The notes below the pieces were generated by a model that saw nothing but the letters and a program-made list of their open reading frames with translations, did no database searches and was not told where the DNA came from. 64,000 nucleotides of DNA from Phycisphaerales bacterium (GTDB taxonomy: Bacteria; Planctomycetota; Phycisphaerae; Phycisphaerales; UBA1924), in assembly GCA_947459215.1 (NCBI GenBank), contig CANHCQ010000001.1:336248-400247 (forward strand). Direction: 5' to 3'. The position numbers and the translations under genes are program-made. Positions 62,615 to 64,000 of this stretch are shown here, piece by piece. How positions within the stretch are numbered: position 1 is the stretch's first letter; every line of letters starts with the position of its first letter.

Positions 62615-63678
62615 GGCTTCGTCCAAGCGGTCCATGTGATTAACGGACTTGTTGCGAGCGTGCTGCACACAGTTTGCGTGGGCGGCGATGCATAGCAACT
62701 CGGAGCCGTCGGGCAATGCGTCACGCCGCCCGGGGTCATCGAAGGTTGGCAGTTCACTTGGTTGCCATCGAGATGGCCGGAGCGAGAGCGCGTGCAGCGC
62801 GTGATCGTGCAGTCGGCGTTGATCGTTGTATGCGTTTCCGTCTCGACGAAAACCACTCGTGCGCGATAGTTACAGAACAAGATGTTGCCGTTTTCATCGA
62901 CGTCCGTGGCTTCCTTGATCCAAATGCACCGCTTGCTGCCCCCGGTGGTGAGCGTTGTCTTTGGTGTGCAAGTGGGGGCGGTTTGCGAGACGCACGGACC
63001 GGGCAGTTGATTCAGAATTGATTCACTCGCAGCGATCAAGTCAGTGGCGGAGCCGATTGGTTGGGTCATCTCCCATTCCACCCCGCTCGCCATCGCCATC
63101 AGCATGGGGACTTCTTCCTCGCCAACGCAGTCGCTCTCCCTTCCCCCCTCCAGCGGCCTCCCCGCCGTCGCGACCGGGTAGCCCAGGTCAGCGAGCATGG
63201 AAACGAGCGCCGCCGGATTGCTGCTGTTCATCACCGGCTCGAAGAGCGGGTCGTCGGTGAGCATGCCTGCCATGTAGGGCGAGGGCGGGATTAGCCAGTC
63301 TTCGCCGTTGAACAACGCCAGAGGTTCATCGATCTCCCACGTGGTATCATCCTCGTCGGGGATGTTGAGCTGGTACTTGGCTCCCATCACTCCCTCCGCG
63401 CGCGTTGCGCCTCCTCCCCACGACCATGCCGACCACTGATTACCGATTGTCCGCTTGAACATCACAACCGAGAGGTTGTCGCCAATCACCGCGTCGGGCT
63501 TGGCGACGGCGACGATGCCGGTCACCAATCCCGTCGCCGGTTCGTACGCGGGACGGATGTCCCACGAGTCGTTGGCGAAGCGGTAGTCCGCGAGCCGACG
63601 CGGGATCGTGTCAGCGGCCGCCGAACCTGCTACGACACAGACACACACACACACACACGAACTGAAATGACGTCGCAC
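62605..63678 (-). CDS. Exported Cys-rich hypothetical protein with a dinucleotide repeat in its signal peptide
   Basis: The protein has 357 residues. The start is GTG at 63678, supported by AAGGAG six bases upstream. The signal peptide, RRHFSSCVCVCVCVVAGSAAA, contains Cys-Val repeats coded by nine GT units (63641-63658). The mature part has no family I recognise. About ten cysteines cluster in the last 110 residues (for example GPCVSQTAPTCTPKT, KRCIW, DCTITRCTRS), probably as disulfides outside the cell. Its stop overlaps the next gene. Codon usage is less biased than in the che operon. Confidence 0.75.
   Translation of the reverse strand: MRRHFSSCVCVCVCVVAGSAAADTIPRRLADYRFANDSWDIRPAYEPATGLVTGIVAVAKPDAVIGDNLSVVMFKRTIGNQWSAWSWGGGATRAEGVMGAKYQLNIPDEDDTTWEIDEPLALFNGEDWLIPPSPYMAGMLTDDPLFEPVMNSSNPAALVSMLADLGYPVATAGRPLEGGRESDCVGEEEVPMLMAMASGVEWEMTQPIGSATDLIAASESILNQLPGPCVSQTAPTCTPKTTLTTGGSKRCIWIKEATDVDENGNILFCNYRARVVFVETETHTTINADCTITRCTRSRSGHLDGNQVNCQPSMTPGGVTHCPTAPSCYASPPTQTVCSTLATSPLITWTAWTKPCP
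63641..63658. repeat. Dinucleotide microsatellite (AC)9 in a coding region
   Basis: Nine perfect AC units on the plus strand (GT in the coding strand) lie within the first 15 codons of the gene at 62605-63678. A gain or loss of one unit would shift the frame. Confidence 0.95.
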
Positions 63679-64000
63679 CGAAGACTCCTTGCGCCCTTGC
63701 GAGCGCCTCACCTCGCGGCCCACCCGCGGAGGTCTTCCGTCGGCAGAAGTTGTGGCGGTCGAATGCTTCGGCAGTCGCCACACCCCAACCCCGCGGCCGA
63801 CGGGCACGCATCTCCCACGAGTCTTCAACCCCGCTGGAATGTACCGGCGGTGTCAACGTGCGGATGCTCGAATCCCCAAGTGGTGCTGCGGCCGTCGCCA
63901 CAGAACTGTGGCGAGGTGTGGGACGGAGGCGAGCGCAGGTTGGGGGGTAGGAGTCGGGGGGGAGTTCACCACGGACCGCGCGCTTTCACGGAGGGTTGTC
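63679..64000. other. Right-end region without a supported gene
   Basis: No convincing coding sequence. Bases 63962-63991 (TTCACCACGGACC and following) look like the start of a family B left arm cut by the window end. The upstream control region of the exported protein should lie in 63679-63800. Confidence 0.4.

Overview
The window is 64 kb of GC-rich bacterial chromosome, most likely from a planctomycete of the Phycisphaerae type. This is inferred from gene content, not from rRNA. The indications are an exosortase with a matching PEP-CTERM-like surface protein, cysteine-knuckle membrane proteins (CxxC...CPECG), a sigma factor next to a dockerin-like membrane protein, a secreted protein with a CATSRCH motif, a plant-type ferredoxin-NADP reductase, and many short palindromic repeats between genes. 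There is no rRNA, CRISPR array, insertion sequence or prophage.

Layout. 0-9.4 kb: a His-rich metal P-type ATPase, MgtE, a BshB-like PIG-L deacetylase, a zinc-ribbon membrane protein, a DUF4139 protein, a small lipoprotein and IspF. 9.5-24.6 kb: an exopolysaccharide/exosortase locus on the minus strand. In transcription order it is a Wza-like export lipoprotein, CheV, exosortase fused to EpsI, a 1532-residue TPR protein, a Wzz/BY-kinase-like protein, an NAD-dependent epimerase and a WecA-like phosphotransferase. 24.9-28.5 kb: LipA, a SpoIIE phosphatase, an HD-GYP protein and tRNA-His. 28.6-33.5 kb: an EVE protein, a hybrid histidine kinase and two paralogous PilZ-receiver-Hpt proteins whose phosphorelay residues are largely lost. 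33.6-41 kb: GyrB, a DUF6159 protein, AroA, GroES and Apt. 41.3-46.5 kb: OppA, OppB, an ECF sigma factor and a dockerin-like membrane protein. 46.6-54.7 kb: secreted proteins, ferredoxin-NADP reductase and a sulfatase-modifying-factor-like PEP-CTERM protein. 55.2-61.7 kb: a compact chemotaxis operon cheB-cheW-cheR-cheA-cheX-cheY. 61.8-63.7 kb: two overlapping genes for hypothetical exported/membrane proteins.

How the genes work together. The 9.5-24.6 kb locus should build a lipid-linked glycan (WecA-like enzyme, epimerase), control its polymerisation and export (Wzz/BY-kinase, Wza) and process sorted surface proteins (exosortase). The SUMF1-like protein at 54 kb is a candidate substrate. Two PilZ proteins, an HD-GYP protein, a hybrid kinase, a SpoIIE phosphatase, CheV and the che operon suggest dense c-di-GMP, phosphorelay and chemotaxis control over surface behaviour.

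Two global features stand out. (1) The plus strand is C-rich up to about 45.2 kb and G-rich from about 45.3 to 61.8 kb whatever the gene strand, as expected at a replication origin. (2) At least six families of intergenic palindromic repeats recur. One has been read into the C-terminus of OppA, and one forms paired, covarying hairpins like REP/BIME elements.
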